Source: Neomoorella carbonis
GTDB lineage: Bacteria; Bacillota; DSM-521; Neomoorellales; Neomoorellaceae
Assembly (NCBI RefSeq): GCF_045278715.1
Contig: NZ_CP136420.1
Span: 2,480,001-2,544,000 of the forward strand
DNA: 64,000 nt
Reading direction: 5' to 3'
The notes under the pieces were generated by a model. The model did not search any database. It saw only the letters and a list, made by a program, of their open reading frames with translations, and had not been told where the DNA came from. Both the position numbers and the translations under genes were made by a program. Below are positions 52,767 to 61,134 of this stretch, piece by piece; position 1 is the first letter of the stretch, and every line of letters begins with the position of its first letter.

Positions 52767-53744
52767 GTGGCTGTAATCGTTGTCCAGGACCTGGTCAAGC
52801 GCTTTAACGACCTCACCGCCGTCGCCGGGGTGACCTTTAACGTCGAAGAGGGAGAAATCTTCGGCTTCCTGGGGCCGAATGGCGCCGGTAAATCGACCAC
52901 CATCAAAATCCTCTGTACCCTGCTCAAGCCCACCAGCGGGCGGGTCATCCTGGCCGGGTTCGACGTTGCCCGCCAGCCGGATGCCGTGCGCCGCGCCATC
53001 GGCCTGGTTTTCCAGGACAGCTCCCTGGACGACCGCCTGACGGCCGAAGAAAACCTGCGTTTCCACGGCCTCCTCTACGGGCTCTCCCGGGCTACCATCC
53101 AGGAGCGCATGGATGAAGTCCTGGCCATGGTGGATCTGGCCGGGCGCCGCCGGGATATCGTCCGCACCTTTTCCGGCGGCATGCGGCGGCGGCTGGAAAT
53201 AGCCCGCGGCTTCCTCCACCACCCCCGAGTCCTCTTCCTTGATGAGCCGACAGTAGGCCTGGACCCCCAAACCCGCAGCGTCATCTGGCGGCACATCCAC
53301 CGCCTGCGCCGGGAAAAAAACATCACCATCTTTATGACCACCCACTACATGGACGAAGCGGAAAACTGCGACCGCATCGCCATCATTGATCACGGCCGCA
53401 TCCAGGCCCTGGATACGCCGGACAACCTGAAACGCCGGCTGGGGGGCGATGTGGTCACCATGATGACTGTTGATGACGCCCGCCTGCAGGAGGAAATTGC
53501 CGCCCGCTACGGCGTGAAAGTCATTAAAGACGAAGAAGGCCTGCGCCTGCAGGTGGATGACGGGGCTGCCTTTATCCCCCGGGTGGCCGCCGATTTCCGG
53601 GGACAGATTAACAGCATACATTTACGGCGCCCTACCCTGGATGACGTTTTCCTGAGCCTCACCGGCCGGGCCATCCGGGAAGACAGGGTCTCTTCAACCG
53701 AGCTCATGCGCCTGAACCGCCGCCACGGCCGCCGGCGGCACTAA
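52767..53744 (+). CDS. ABC transporter ATP-binding protein (DrrA type)
   Basis: 325 residues from the GTG at 52767, after GGGA and in line with the usual family start (VQDLVKRF); an upstream ATG at 52665 adds 34 unlikely residues. Walker A GPNGAGKST, Q-loop, signature FSGGMRRRLEIARG, Walker B VLFLDEPTVGLD and switch TTHYMDEAE. Such proteins drive small-molecule or antibiotic exporters of the ABC-2 class. The partner permease follows 13 bp on. Confidence 0.94.
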   Translation: MAVIVVQDLVKRFNDLTAVAGVTFNVEEGEIFGFLGPNGAGKSTTIKILCTLLKPTSGRVILAGFDVARQPDAVRRAIGLVFQDSSLDDRLTAEENLRFHGLLYGLSRATIQERMDEVLAMVDLAGRRRDIVRTFSGGMRRRLEIARGFLHHPRVLFLDEPTVGLDPQTRSVIWRHIHRLRREKNITIFMTTHYMDEAENCDRIAIIDHGRIQALDTPDNLKRRLGGDVVTMMTVDDARLQEEIAARYGVKVIKDEEGLRLQVDDGAAFIPRVAADFRGQINSIHLRRPTLDDVFLSLTGRAIREDRVSSTELMRLNRRHGRRRH

Positions 53745-53757
53745 GGAGGTAACTTCC

Positions 53758-54552
53758 ATGCAACCTGCCCTGCGGGCCATCTACACCATCTGGTACCGGG
53801 AATTTATCCGCTTCATCCGCGAGCGTAGCCGCATCATCGGTATGATCGGCCAGCCGCTGCTCTACCTCCTCATCGTCGGCCAGGGCATTGCGGCGGCCAT
53901 GGGCTTCCGCGGCGTACCTGCCAGCGTCCCCGTTAACTACGTCCAGTTCATGTATCCCGGCATCCTGGGGATGTCCGTCCTTTTCACTTCCATCTTTTCC
54001 GGCGTCTCCATCATCTGGGACCGGGAGTTCGGCTTTTTAAAAGAGGTCCTGGTGGCGCCGGTACCCCGCTGGGCCACCGCCCTGGGTAAAGCCCTAGGAG
54101 GTAGCACCGTGGCCCTTATCCAGGCCGCCATCATGCTCCTCCTGGCACCTTTGATTAAAGTCTCCCTTACTCCAGTTACGATTCTTAAGCTCCTGGGCAT
54201 CCTGTTCCTTATTTCCCTGGGCCTGACCTTCCTGGGAATTGCCATTGCCAGCCGCATGACTACCATGGAAGGCTTCCAGATGTTCATGAACTTCCTGGTC
54301 ATGCCCCTCTTTTTCCTGAGCGGCGCCATGTTCCCCATGACCAACCTGCCAGGATGGATGAGTGTTTTGATGAAACTAGACCCCCTCACCTACGGTGTTG
54401 ATGCCCTCAGGCGACTGGTGTACAGTGGCACCGACCCCCGGGCGTTGCAATATCTTGTTCATTACAGCCTGGAGTTTGACCTGGCCGTAGTTACCGGCGT
54501 GGCCCTGTTCCTGGGATTCTTAGGCTCCTGGTCCTTCAGCCGGCAGGAGTAA
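53758..54552 (+). CDS. ABC-2 type transporter permease
   Basis: 264 residues, six membrane segments, with the ABC-2 stretch FLKEVLVAPVPRWATALGKA and the late FLVMPLFFLSGAMFPMTNLP. AAGGAGGT lies 7 nt before the ATG. It forms the membrane channel for the ATPase upstream. The exported compound cannot be inferred. Confidence 0.93.
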   Translation: MQPALRAIYTIWYREFIRFIRERSRIIGMIGQPLLYLLIVGQGIAAAMGFRGVPASVPVNYVQFMYPGILGMSVLFTSIFSGVSIIWDREFGFLKEVLVAPVPRWATALGKALGGSTVALIQAAIMLLLAPLIKVSLTPVTILKLLGILFLISLGLTFLGIAIASRMTTMEGFQMFMNFLVMPLFFLSGAMFPMTNLPGWMSVLMKLDPLTYGVDALRRLVYSGTDPRALQYLVHYSLEFDLAVVTGVALFLGFLGSWSFSRQE

Positions 54553-54558
54553 ATAATA

Positions 54559-54586
54559 AAAAGCGGCTGCAGGTAAAGCCGCTTTT
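54559..54586 (+). terminator. Terminator after the ABC-2 operon
   Basis: AAAAGCGGC (54559-54567) pairs with GCCGCTTTT (54578-54586), a strong stem with a T-run. The convergent symporter gene ends 69 bp beyond. Confidence 0.85.
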
Positions 54587-54654
54587 GTGATTTCTTGAAA
54601 AAAACCTGACCGGGCAACCGATCTTCCCCTTTTTACTTTTTACCCTACCTGATG

Positions 54655-56298
54655 CTACTTACCCGCCGGCCCGGCCTGGGGACTGACCCCTGGCACTACT
54701 GCACTCTCTTCCCTCTCTTTGGTAAAGGTAATTACCATGCAGAAGGCACAGATAAAGATCAGGAAAAGGATCATACCAAAAACGCCTTTAGAATAAAGCC
54801 AGGAAAACTGGTTGACAGCCAGGATTACCAGAGCCAGCCCGGCAACTATGGCCCCTAGTCCCATATTTTTGGCTATCCCTTTCTCAGGTATAGCCCAGCG
54901 GTAGCCGCCAGCCCTTTCCACCAGGGTCACCAGGGTCAAGGCCGAAACGTTAAAGATCATGCCAATCCACACCGGGTGGATGTTCAGGTAAAACTTCGCA
55001 GGGTGCCAGCCGCCCAGGTGATACCAGATTATACCGGAAACAAAACCGGCGATCAGGGCGCTTATCGCTGCCTTTCTGGTCGCCAGCGGCCAGAAGAGCA
55101 CCCCGATGACGGGGGCAAAGGTAGCCCCGTTACGGGCCGTCCAGGCCAGGACATTCCACCACGCGGCCTGCTCCGTACGCAGGAAGCCAAAGATAATCAT
55201 CAAGCCGGTTAAAAGTACCAGGGACCATTTGGTGTAGGCGACCATCTGCTTATCGGTAACTTCAGGGTTCAAGGACGAAACCACATCCCGTCCCAGGCTG
55301 GTAGCCCCGGAGAACTGGCAGGGAGCCCCCCACCCCAGGGCGCAGGCCCAGATACCCATGAAGAAGATGCCCACCAGGGGTGCCGGTAAAACCTGGGCCA
55401 GGTATTTGGGTACGGCCACCAGGCCGCGGCCGACGCCAGGAGCCACTACTGCTGCGGCCATACCAAAGAGAACACCCATGACAATAAAGACGATATTAAA
55501 ACCTGCCGCCCAGAGGAGACCCTTTTGCCCCTCTTCCGGCGTGCGGCAGGAGAGGGCCATCTGGAAGGCCGCCTGGGCCAGGAAAACGTTGACCAGGAAG
55601 GTGCCGAACCAGGCGAGTATTGTTTGCAGGCCAACTGTAGTCAGGCCGAACATGGCCGGTTTGGCCGCTGCCAGCTGGGCCAGGCCGGCGAAACCGGGTT
55701 TAACAAAGAAGGCGATAAGGCCGATGATAAACATCAAAGTAAAGGCAATCGTATTGGCCGTTTGCGTAAAGACCACCGACCACATGCCGCCTGCTTGCAG
55801 GTAAATTAGCAGGAGCAGGGCGCTGAAGATTACCCACGTAGATAACGACATCCCTGTAAAGGCGCTCATGGCGGCGGCAAAGGCCAGGGCATTGGCGGTG
55901 GCGTACATGGGAAAGGTAAAGGCCGTGACAGCGCCGGCGATGGCCTTGGCCGTCCGGCCATAGCGATCACCTATTAAACCCGATACGGTCACTACCAGGC
56001 GCTTGCGGAAGGGTATCACAAAAAATAAGGCGATAATTATCACGTGGATTAATTCCGCCACGCCGTACCAGCCGGCAGAGATACCCGTCGTGTACGCCAG
56101 CTCCAGGATAGCGATATACGAGGAACCGGAAAAAAGCCCGGTGATACAGACGGCTACCATCCAGGGTTTGAACTTACGGCCGCCCACCCAGAAGTCCTCA
56201 CCGCGGGCGGCACGGCTCCTGGCAATGTTGCCGGCAATAATAAGAACGACTGTATAGATAACAGCCATAAATAAAATCCAGAAAGCGTAGGTATTCAT
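54655..56298 (-). CDS. Sodium:solute symporter (SSS family)
   Basis: 547 residues, about 13 membrane segments, with a family core (GLFSGSSYIAILELAYTTGI) and a long C-terminal part. It begins 69 bp after the OsmC stop and is probably read from the same sigma-54 promoter. It differs clearly from the other SSS carrier at 28907-30421. The solute is unknown; the nearby regulator does not reveal it. Confidence 0.88.
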   Translation of the reverse strand: MNTYAFWILFMAVIYTVVLIIAGNIARSRAARGEDFWVGGRKFKPWMVAVCITGLFSGSSYIAILELAYTTGISAGWYGVAELIHVIIIALFFVIPFRKRLVVTVSGLIGDRYGRTAKAIAGAVTAFTFPMYATANALAFAAAMSAFTGMSLSTWVIFSALLLLIYLQAGGMWSVVFTQTANTIAFTLMFIIGLIAFFVKPGFAGLAQLAAAKPAMFGLTTVGLQTILAWFGTFLVNVFLAQAAFQMALSCRTPEEGQKGLLWAAGFNIVFIVMGVLFGMAAAVVAPGVGRGLVAVPKYLAQVLPAPLVGIFFMGIWACALGWGAPCQFSGATSLGRDVVSSLNPEVTDKQMVAYTKWSLVLLTGLMIIFGFLRTEQAAWWNVLAWTARNGATFAPVIGVLFWPLATRKAAISALIAGFVSGIIWYHLGGWHPAKFYLNIHPVWIGMIFNVSALTLVTLVERAGGYRWAIPEKGIAKNMGLGAIVAGLALVILAVNQFSWLYSKGVFGMILFLIFICAFCMVITFTKEREESAVVPGVSPQAGPAGK

Positions 56299-56367
56299 TC
56301 CCAGTTCCCCCCTATAGCCCTGTTAATATTTAATTCTACCGGTGATTATCTTCACCGTTCCCTGCTT

Positions 56368-56826
56368 TTAATTACCACTGCCCTCTTTCAGGAAAGGGTA
56401 AGGATACTCTTCTCCGTTAATTTTAAAGGCATACTCGATGGAACCGGCCGTCTTCATCATGTTGGCTGCCGAGCAGTACACCTCGTCGGCCAGCTTGATG
56501 GCCTGGGCCACCTTTTCCGGCGGGATATTGGCACCCTGGAAATCGTAAACTACCCGCATCCGCGTAAAAATCTTGGGGTGGTCGGCGGCCCTTTCACCTT
56601 CTACCGCAATAGTCAGTTTATCAAAGCTGACCCGCATTTTTCGCAGGATGTGGGTTACCTCGATGCCGGTGCAACCGCCCAGGGCCATAAGCATCAGGTC
56701 CATAGGCCGGGTCCCCTGGTTTTCGCCACCATAAACAGGGCTGGCGTCCATGGCTACCTGATGGCCGGCACCGTCTTCGCCTACAAACTGCATCTTTCCC
56801 ACCCAGCTGACAGTTACTTTACCCAT
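56368..56826 (-). CDS. OsmC family protein
   Basis: 152 residues from ATG 56826 (AAGGAGG 9 nt upstream). The OsmC/Ohr fold shows the two conserved cysteine positions: Cys in MALGGCTGIEVTHIL and Cys in ADEVYCSAANMM. Such proteins often reduce organic hydroperoxides, though several of this subgroup have unknown roles. It lies just downstream of a sigma-54 promoter and in front of the SSS symporter. Confidence 0.9.
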   Translation of the reverse strand: MGKVTVSWVGKMQFVGEDGAGHQVAMDASPVYGGENQGTRPMDLMLMALGGCTGIEVTHILRKMRVSFDKLTIAVEGERAADHPKIFTRMRVVYDFQGANIPPEKVAQAIKLADEVYCSAANMMKTAGSIEYAFKINGEEYPYPFLKEGSGN

Positions 56827-56878
56827 AAATTTTTCCTCCTTACAATTATTCTTGTTACCGCAATCACTTGTCATTTAT

Positions 56879-56894
56879 TGCAAAACTCATGCCA
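56879..56894 (-). promoter_or_regulatory. sigma-54 (-24/-12) promoter for osmC-symporter operon
   Basis: Reverse strand TGGCATGAGTTTTGCA differs from TGGCAC-N5-TTGCA at a single base, with exact GG-to-GC spacing. Transcription would begin near 56868, about 40 nt before the OsmC ATG. Confidence 0.8.
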
Positions 56895-56957
56895 GGGCAT
56901 AAAAAAACACCTGTACCTTCTCCGGCCCCAGGGGAAAGGAATAAATAAATTTCTTTT

Positions 56958-56979
56958 TCTGGTCTATATACGCACCAGA
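56958..56979. promoter_or_regulatory. Candidate activator site, TCTGGT-N10-ACCAGA
   Basis: A 22-bp inverted repeat with perfect 6-bp arms, 64-100 bp upstream of the sigma-54 promoter at 56879-56894 and between it and the activator gene. The position fits an enhancer for that activator. Confidence 0.5.
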
Positions 56980-57049
56980 TATTTCGTCTATTACTTTACT
57001 TCTTCAGCCGCATTATAGCTGACTTAATATAATTTATAGCGGTGCAGTT

Positions 57050-59155
57050 TTAAACCACATCGGTTCGATTTTGTACCATCAGGCCATACGCTTGGGCCTT
57101 GCGGAGCAACGTTGAATGGGATATACCCAGGGCCCGGGCGGCCCGGCGCAGGCTGCCGTGCTGCTCGAGGGCCAGGGTTATTAACTGCCGCTCAACCTGT
57201 TCCCTTGCTTCATGAAGGGGTAAAACCTGCCTCAGATGCAGCGCTTTACCGGTATCCCCGGGCTCTTCCTGAAATTCAAGGGGCAGGTGTTCCGGCTGGA
57301 TTAAGTCTCCTTCGCCCATAATGACTACCCGCTCCATAACATTCTGGAGTTCCCGGACATTCCCAGGCCAGGAATAAGCCTCAAGCAACTTACAGGCCGC
57401 GAAGGACAGGCGTTTGGCCGTACCGTATTTATGGTTAAATCTTTCCAAAAAATGCCTGGCCAAAGGTAAAATATCTTCCCTCCGCTCCCGCAAAGGCGGG
57501 ATCCTTATAGGCACTACATTTAAACGGTAATAGAGGTCTTCGCGGAAAGTCTTTTCCCGGACCATCCGGGCCAGGTCCTTGTTGGTCGCAGCCAGGACGC
57601 GGACATTGAGCTTAATGGCATGGCGACCGCCAAGGCGATAAATCTCCTGCTCCTGGAGAAAACGCAACAACTTGACCTGCAATCCAAGGGGCAGGTCTCC
57701 TATTTCGTCAAGAAAGAGGGTGCCGTTATTGGCTACCTCGAGGAGACCTATTTTCCCCTCTTTACTGGCTCCGGTAAAGGCTCCCTTCTCGTAACCGAAG
57801 AGCTCGGATTCCAGCAGGTTTTCCGGGATGGCACCGCAGTTTATTTCTATAAAAGGCCCCCTGCAGCGCGGGCTATGCTGGTGAATCAGCCTGGCAATGA
57901 CTTCCTTGCCGACACCGGATTCCCCCGTTATAAGGACGGTAGAATCGACGGCCGCCACCCTTAAGGCCTGGTCCACCACCCTTTGCATGGAGATACTCTG
58001 GCGGATCACCTCAGGGGCTGCCAGCTGGCGGGCTCGCAAGACCCGGATCTCCGCTGCCGCTCGCTGGGCCTCTTCTTTAAGATGGCGCAATTCCGTCATA
58101 TCGCGGATGTTGATAACGACTTGAGAGACAGCCCCCTCCTCATTGAAAACAGGGCTGCCGGTAAGAATGGCCTCCCGGTCGGCCGGAGTCTGGTACATGA
58201 CAGTTACAGCCTTGCGGCTCTCACGGACAAGGTGCCAGAGCTGGTATAGCTGCTCTTCTGCCTGGCCGGCACCGGGCCGCAACTTTTCACCAACAACAAG
58301 CCGCCCTTCCTCCGGCGCCATAATACGTCCAAAAGCCTCATTAACCCCCAGGACAATGCCCTGGCTGTCAACAATAACCATACCGTCATAGCAGGCCTCG
58401 ATAACACTCTTAAGCTGCCGGTTCAAAGACTTGACCGCCTTTAATTCACTGGAGATGGCCTCCAGTTCGGAAATATCCTGGAGGACCAGTACAACCCCCT
58501 GTTCCCTGCCATCCCTGGTAATAGGGCTGCGCCGGATGGCCAGGGTTCTATCTCCTGCACGCGCCTTATGAAACTGGTCACCGGCTGCTTTGGTAAGAAA
58601 CTGGCTTAAACCAGACGCCGCCAGGACGGTGGCCGCCGGCTGCTCCAGTGCTGCTGCCGCCGGCAGGTCGAGGAGCCGGGCCGCCGCCGGGTTGATGTGG
58701 CATATTTTCCCTTCCCGGTCGACGGCAATGATACCGTTTGGTACCGCCTCCAGTACTGCTGCCAGCTCGCGTTCCGCCTTTTCCAGGGCCCGGTGCACCT
58801 TATTGATCAGGCCAATCCTGGTCAGGACGCCGCTCAAGCGCCGCTCTTTGTTTAAAACAATCAGGCGGTCAATAGGTAAATTGGCCACCTGCTCAAAACC
58901 TGTATCCTCATCGATGCAGACCAGTTTCCTATCCATGACCTCTTCAATAGGCGTAGCCATGGTAGCCCCCTGCTGCAGGGCTTCCAGGAGGCGAAAGACG
59001 GTAATAATGCCCACCACATCGCCGTCGGCGTCCAGGACCGGAGCGCAGTTGACCTGCTGCCGCTGGTAGACGGCCACGGCATCGGCCAGGGTCTGCCAGT
59101 AGTATAACGTCTCCGGGTTGTTGAGCATGACCTGCTTGACCTGCACCGGAGGCAC
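57050..59155 (-). CDS. CBS-PAS-PAS sigma-54-dependent activator
   Basis: 701 residues from GTG 59155 (GTG 59146 also possible). Two N-terminal CBS motifs (about 1-125) with IEEVMDRKLVCIDEDTGF, two PAS domains (130-235, 250-365), AAA+ core with GESGVGKE, GAFTGA and GTLFLDEIGD, then a Fis-type helix-turn-helix (LRRAARALGISHSTLLRKA). CBS pairs bind adenosine nucleotides, so it may sense energy charge or a ligand through PAS. Ahead of it in the same direction is an OsmC-symporter operon with a sigma-54 promoter, its probable target. Confidence 0.93.
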   Translation of the reverse strand: MPPVQVKQVMLNNPETLYYWQTLADAVAVYQRQQVNCAPVLDADGDVVGIITVFRLLEALQQGATMATPIEEVMDRKLVCIDEDTGFEQVANLPIDRLIVLNKERRLSGVLTRIGLINKVHRALEKAERELAAVLEAVPNGIIAVDREGKICHINPAAARLLDLPAAAALEQPAATVLAASGLSQFLTKAAGDQFHKARAGDRTLAIRRSPITRDGREQGVVLVLQDISELEAISSELKAVKSLNRQLKSVIEACYDGMVIVDSQGIVLGVNEAFGRIMAPEEGRLVVGEKLRPGAGQAEEQLYQLWHLVRESRKAVTVMYQTPADREAILTGSPVFNEEGAVSQVVINIRDMTELRHLKEEAQRAAAEIRVLRARQLAAPEVIRQSISMQRVVDQALRVAAVDSTVLITGESGVGKEVIARLIHQHSPRCRGPFIEINCGAIPENLLESELFGYEKGAFTGASKEGKIGLLEVANNGTLFLDEIGDLPLGLQVKLLRFLQEQEIYRLGGRHAIKLNVRVLAATNKDLARMVREKTFREDLYYRLNVVPIRIPPLRERREDILPLARHFLERFNHKYGTAKRLSFAACKLLEAYSWPGNVRELQNVMERVVIMGEGDLIQPEHLPLEFQEEPGDTGKALHLRQVLPLHEAREQVERQLITLALEQHGSLRRAARALGISHSTLLRKAQAYGLMVQNRTDVV

Positions 59156-59161
59156 CTACCC

Positions 59162-59214
59162 TCAAAAGAAATAGGAATAGCCCGGGTACTACTGTACCCC
59201 TTGAGGCTACCCCT
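59162..59214 (-). terminator. Terminator after nagB
   Basis: A nested hairpin: GGGTAC-AGTA-GTACCC inside a longer imperfect stem (AGGGGTAGCC with GGGCTATTCC), followed on the minus strand by ATTTCTTTTG. It separates the amino-sugar operon from the CBS activator gene. Confidence 0.7.
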
Positions 59215-59255
59215 ATTATAGCAGGTGGTTTATTTATGGACCAGATCCAAAAACA

Positions 59256-60020
59256 TCAACAGCACACAGGTTCTTCTTCCCTGTTCGTTTTACCATTGAG
59301 CTGCCCGGCCGCCGCCCGGTCCAGGATCACTGTTACACAGGGGTGCAGCTGCAGCAGGGAGGCTGGCACCCTTGTAGTCACCGGCCCCTCCAGGGCCTGC
59401 GCCACCGCCAGAGCTTTATCCTCTCCACTGGCCAGAAGTAAAATCCGCCTGGCCTTCATAATGGTCCCTATTCCCATTGAGATGGCCCGGCGCGGTACCT
59501 CCTCAACGCAGGAAAAAAACCGGGCGTTGGCCAGAATGGTTTCCGGCGCCAGGTCAACGAGATGCGTAGTGGCGTTCAGGGCTGCTCCGGGCTCATTGAA
59601 ACCTATGTGACCGTTCTGGCCTATCCCGAGGATTTGGAGATCAATGCCCCCTGCCGCGGCGATGGCGGCTTCATAAGCGGCGCAGGCTGCTACTACATTT
59701 TCCGGCCGGCCGGGCGGCAGATGGACGTTTTCCCGCCGCAGGTTAACGTGCTTGAAGAAATTCGTTTCCATATAATAATGATAGCTGTGGGGGTCATCGG
59801 GAGGTAATCCGTAATATTCATCCAGGTTGAAAGTAACCACGCGGCTAAAATCCAGGTTTCCCTGCCGGTAAAGCTTGACCAGTTCCTGGTAAAGGCCCAA
59901 AGGGGTTTCTCCGGTAGCCAGGCCCAGGACTAAATTGGGTTTTTGTTTAATAGCCCTCGTTACCAGGCTGGCTCCCAGCCGGCTCAAATGCTGGTAGTCT
60001 CTGGCTAGCACTATCTTCAT
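59256..60020 (-). CDS. nagB: Glucosamine-6-phosphate deaminase family protein
   Basis: 254 residues from ATG 60020 (GAGGTGG upstream); a frame open above it is not supported. NagB motifs: VLGLATGETPLGLYQEL, VTFNLDEYYGL with the catalytic Asp, and GIGQNGHIGFNEPG with the His. It turns GlcN-6-P into fructose-6-P and ammonia. It is the last gene of the operon with a PfkB kinase and an ArgH-like lyase, so its substrate is probably made by that kinase. Confidence 0.92.
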   Translation of the reverse strand: MKIVLARDYQHLSRLGASLVTRAIKQKPNLVLGLATGETPLGLYQELVKLYRQGNLDFSRVVTFNLDEYYGLPPDDPHSYHYYMETNFFKHVNLRRENVHLPPGRPENVVAACAAYEAAIAAAGGIDLQILGIGQNGHIGFNEPGAALNATTHLVDLAPETILANARFFSCVEEVPRRAISMGIGTIMKARRILLLASGEDKALAVAQALEGPVTTRVPASLLQLHPCVTVILDRAAAGQLNGKTNREEEPVCC

Positions 60021-60127
60021 GGTTAACCACCTCACCCGGCTTAGCCCTCGTCTAGACAGCTGTAGCACCATCCGGGGTACCCTGTTCCCCGGCCGAAAGG
60101 CGCGGTAAACCTCCCCGCTGGTATCTG

Positions 60128-61072
60128 CTAGCATCCTATACCCTTCTCGGTGAAAAAGGCCTGTACCTCGGCTGCGGTAGGCGCCCCCGTCGCCCCGCCC
60201 CACCGGGTTGCGGCCAGTGCACCACAGGCGCTGGCCCAGAGAGCGCACTTTTTAAGATCCCATCCTTTAGAGTAAGCGCTCAAAAAACCTGCAGCAAAGG
60301 CGTCTCCAGCTCCAACAGCGTCAACGCTTTGGACAGCAAAGGCAGGTAAGCTAAAGCGCTCTCTTTCGCTTTGCACAGCCACGCCGCGCCGGCCCCTGGT
60401 AATGACAGCCACCCGTACCTGTTCTCCCAGTACCTTTAAAGCTTTTTCCCAGCTTTCCTTTCCTGTCAGGGCGAGGGCTTCTGCTTCATTGGGAAAGAAT
60501 ATATCTACCAGGGTCAGCAGGCCCAGAATTTCTTCTCGCATCGCCGCAAATTCAGACCAACCCGTATCCAGGGACGTACTCAGGCCCTGTTCCCTGGCTG
60601 CCTGCAGTAGTTGTCTATATGCTGCTAAATTAATCTTCCAGTTAAGGGCGGAAATATGGAGGTGGGTAAAATGCTTCAACTCCCCGGCCGGTATCAGGGG
60701 TCGATAAGCAGCGTTGCTGCCCTGATAACTTATAAAGGAACGATCCTTGCTGGAAGTGAGAGCTATACTGAGGCCTGTTTTGTAGCCGGCCACAACTTGC
60801 AATAACGAAGTATCCACACCCATCTCTTCCAGGGTTTTACTTATATACTGGCTAAAGTAATCGTCACTTCGGTACCCATGCAGGCTTACCTGCTCCCCCA
60901 GTTTTGCTAACGCTACCGCGGTGTTAGCCGCGCTCCCGCCCACGGTAAAGTAAACATCGGGTATAAAAAGCTCCTGCCCGGGGTCGGGCATTGCTTCAAG
61001 ATCTTTTATAATAAGATCTAGATTAAGGTCACCCGTTACCAAAAACCTGGTATCATGTTGCACTGCTGTCAA
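60128..61072 (-). CDS. PfkB-family sugar kinase
   Basis: 314 residues. N-terminal GGSAANTAVALAKLG (the usual GG-N element) and C-terminal DAVGAGDAFAAGF, which holds the catalytic Asp. The start is a TTG after AGGA. The family phosphorylates ribose, fructose, fructosamine or amino sugars. Between ArgH-like lyase and NagB, an amino sugar is the natural candidate. The gap to nagB is about 107 bp without a visible promoter. Confidence 0.9.
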   Translation of the reverse strand: MTAVQHDTRFLVTGDLNLDLIIKDLEAMPDPGQELFIPDVYFTVGGSAANTAVALAKLGEQVSLHGYRSDDYFSQYISKTLEEMGVDTSLLQVVAGYKTGLSIALTSSKDRSFISYQGSNAAYRPLIPAGELKHFTHLHISALNWKINLAAYRQLLQAAREQGLSTSLDTGWSEFAAMREEILGLLTLVDIFFPNEAEALALTGKESWEKALKVLGEQVRVAVITRGRRGVAVQSERERFSLPAFAVQSVDAVGAGDAFAAGFLSAYSKGWDLKKCALWASACGALAATRWGGATGAPTAAEVQAFFTEKGIGC

Positions 61073-61134
61073 TCACTTCCTTATCCAGGGGCCTTCCCCG
61101 GCCTTTCCCCCAAAATTATGCAAACCCTTTTGAG

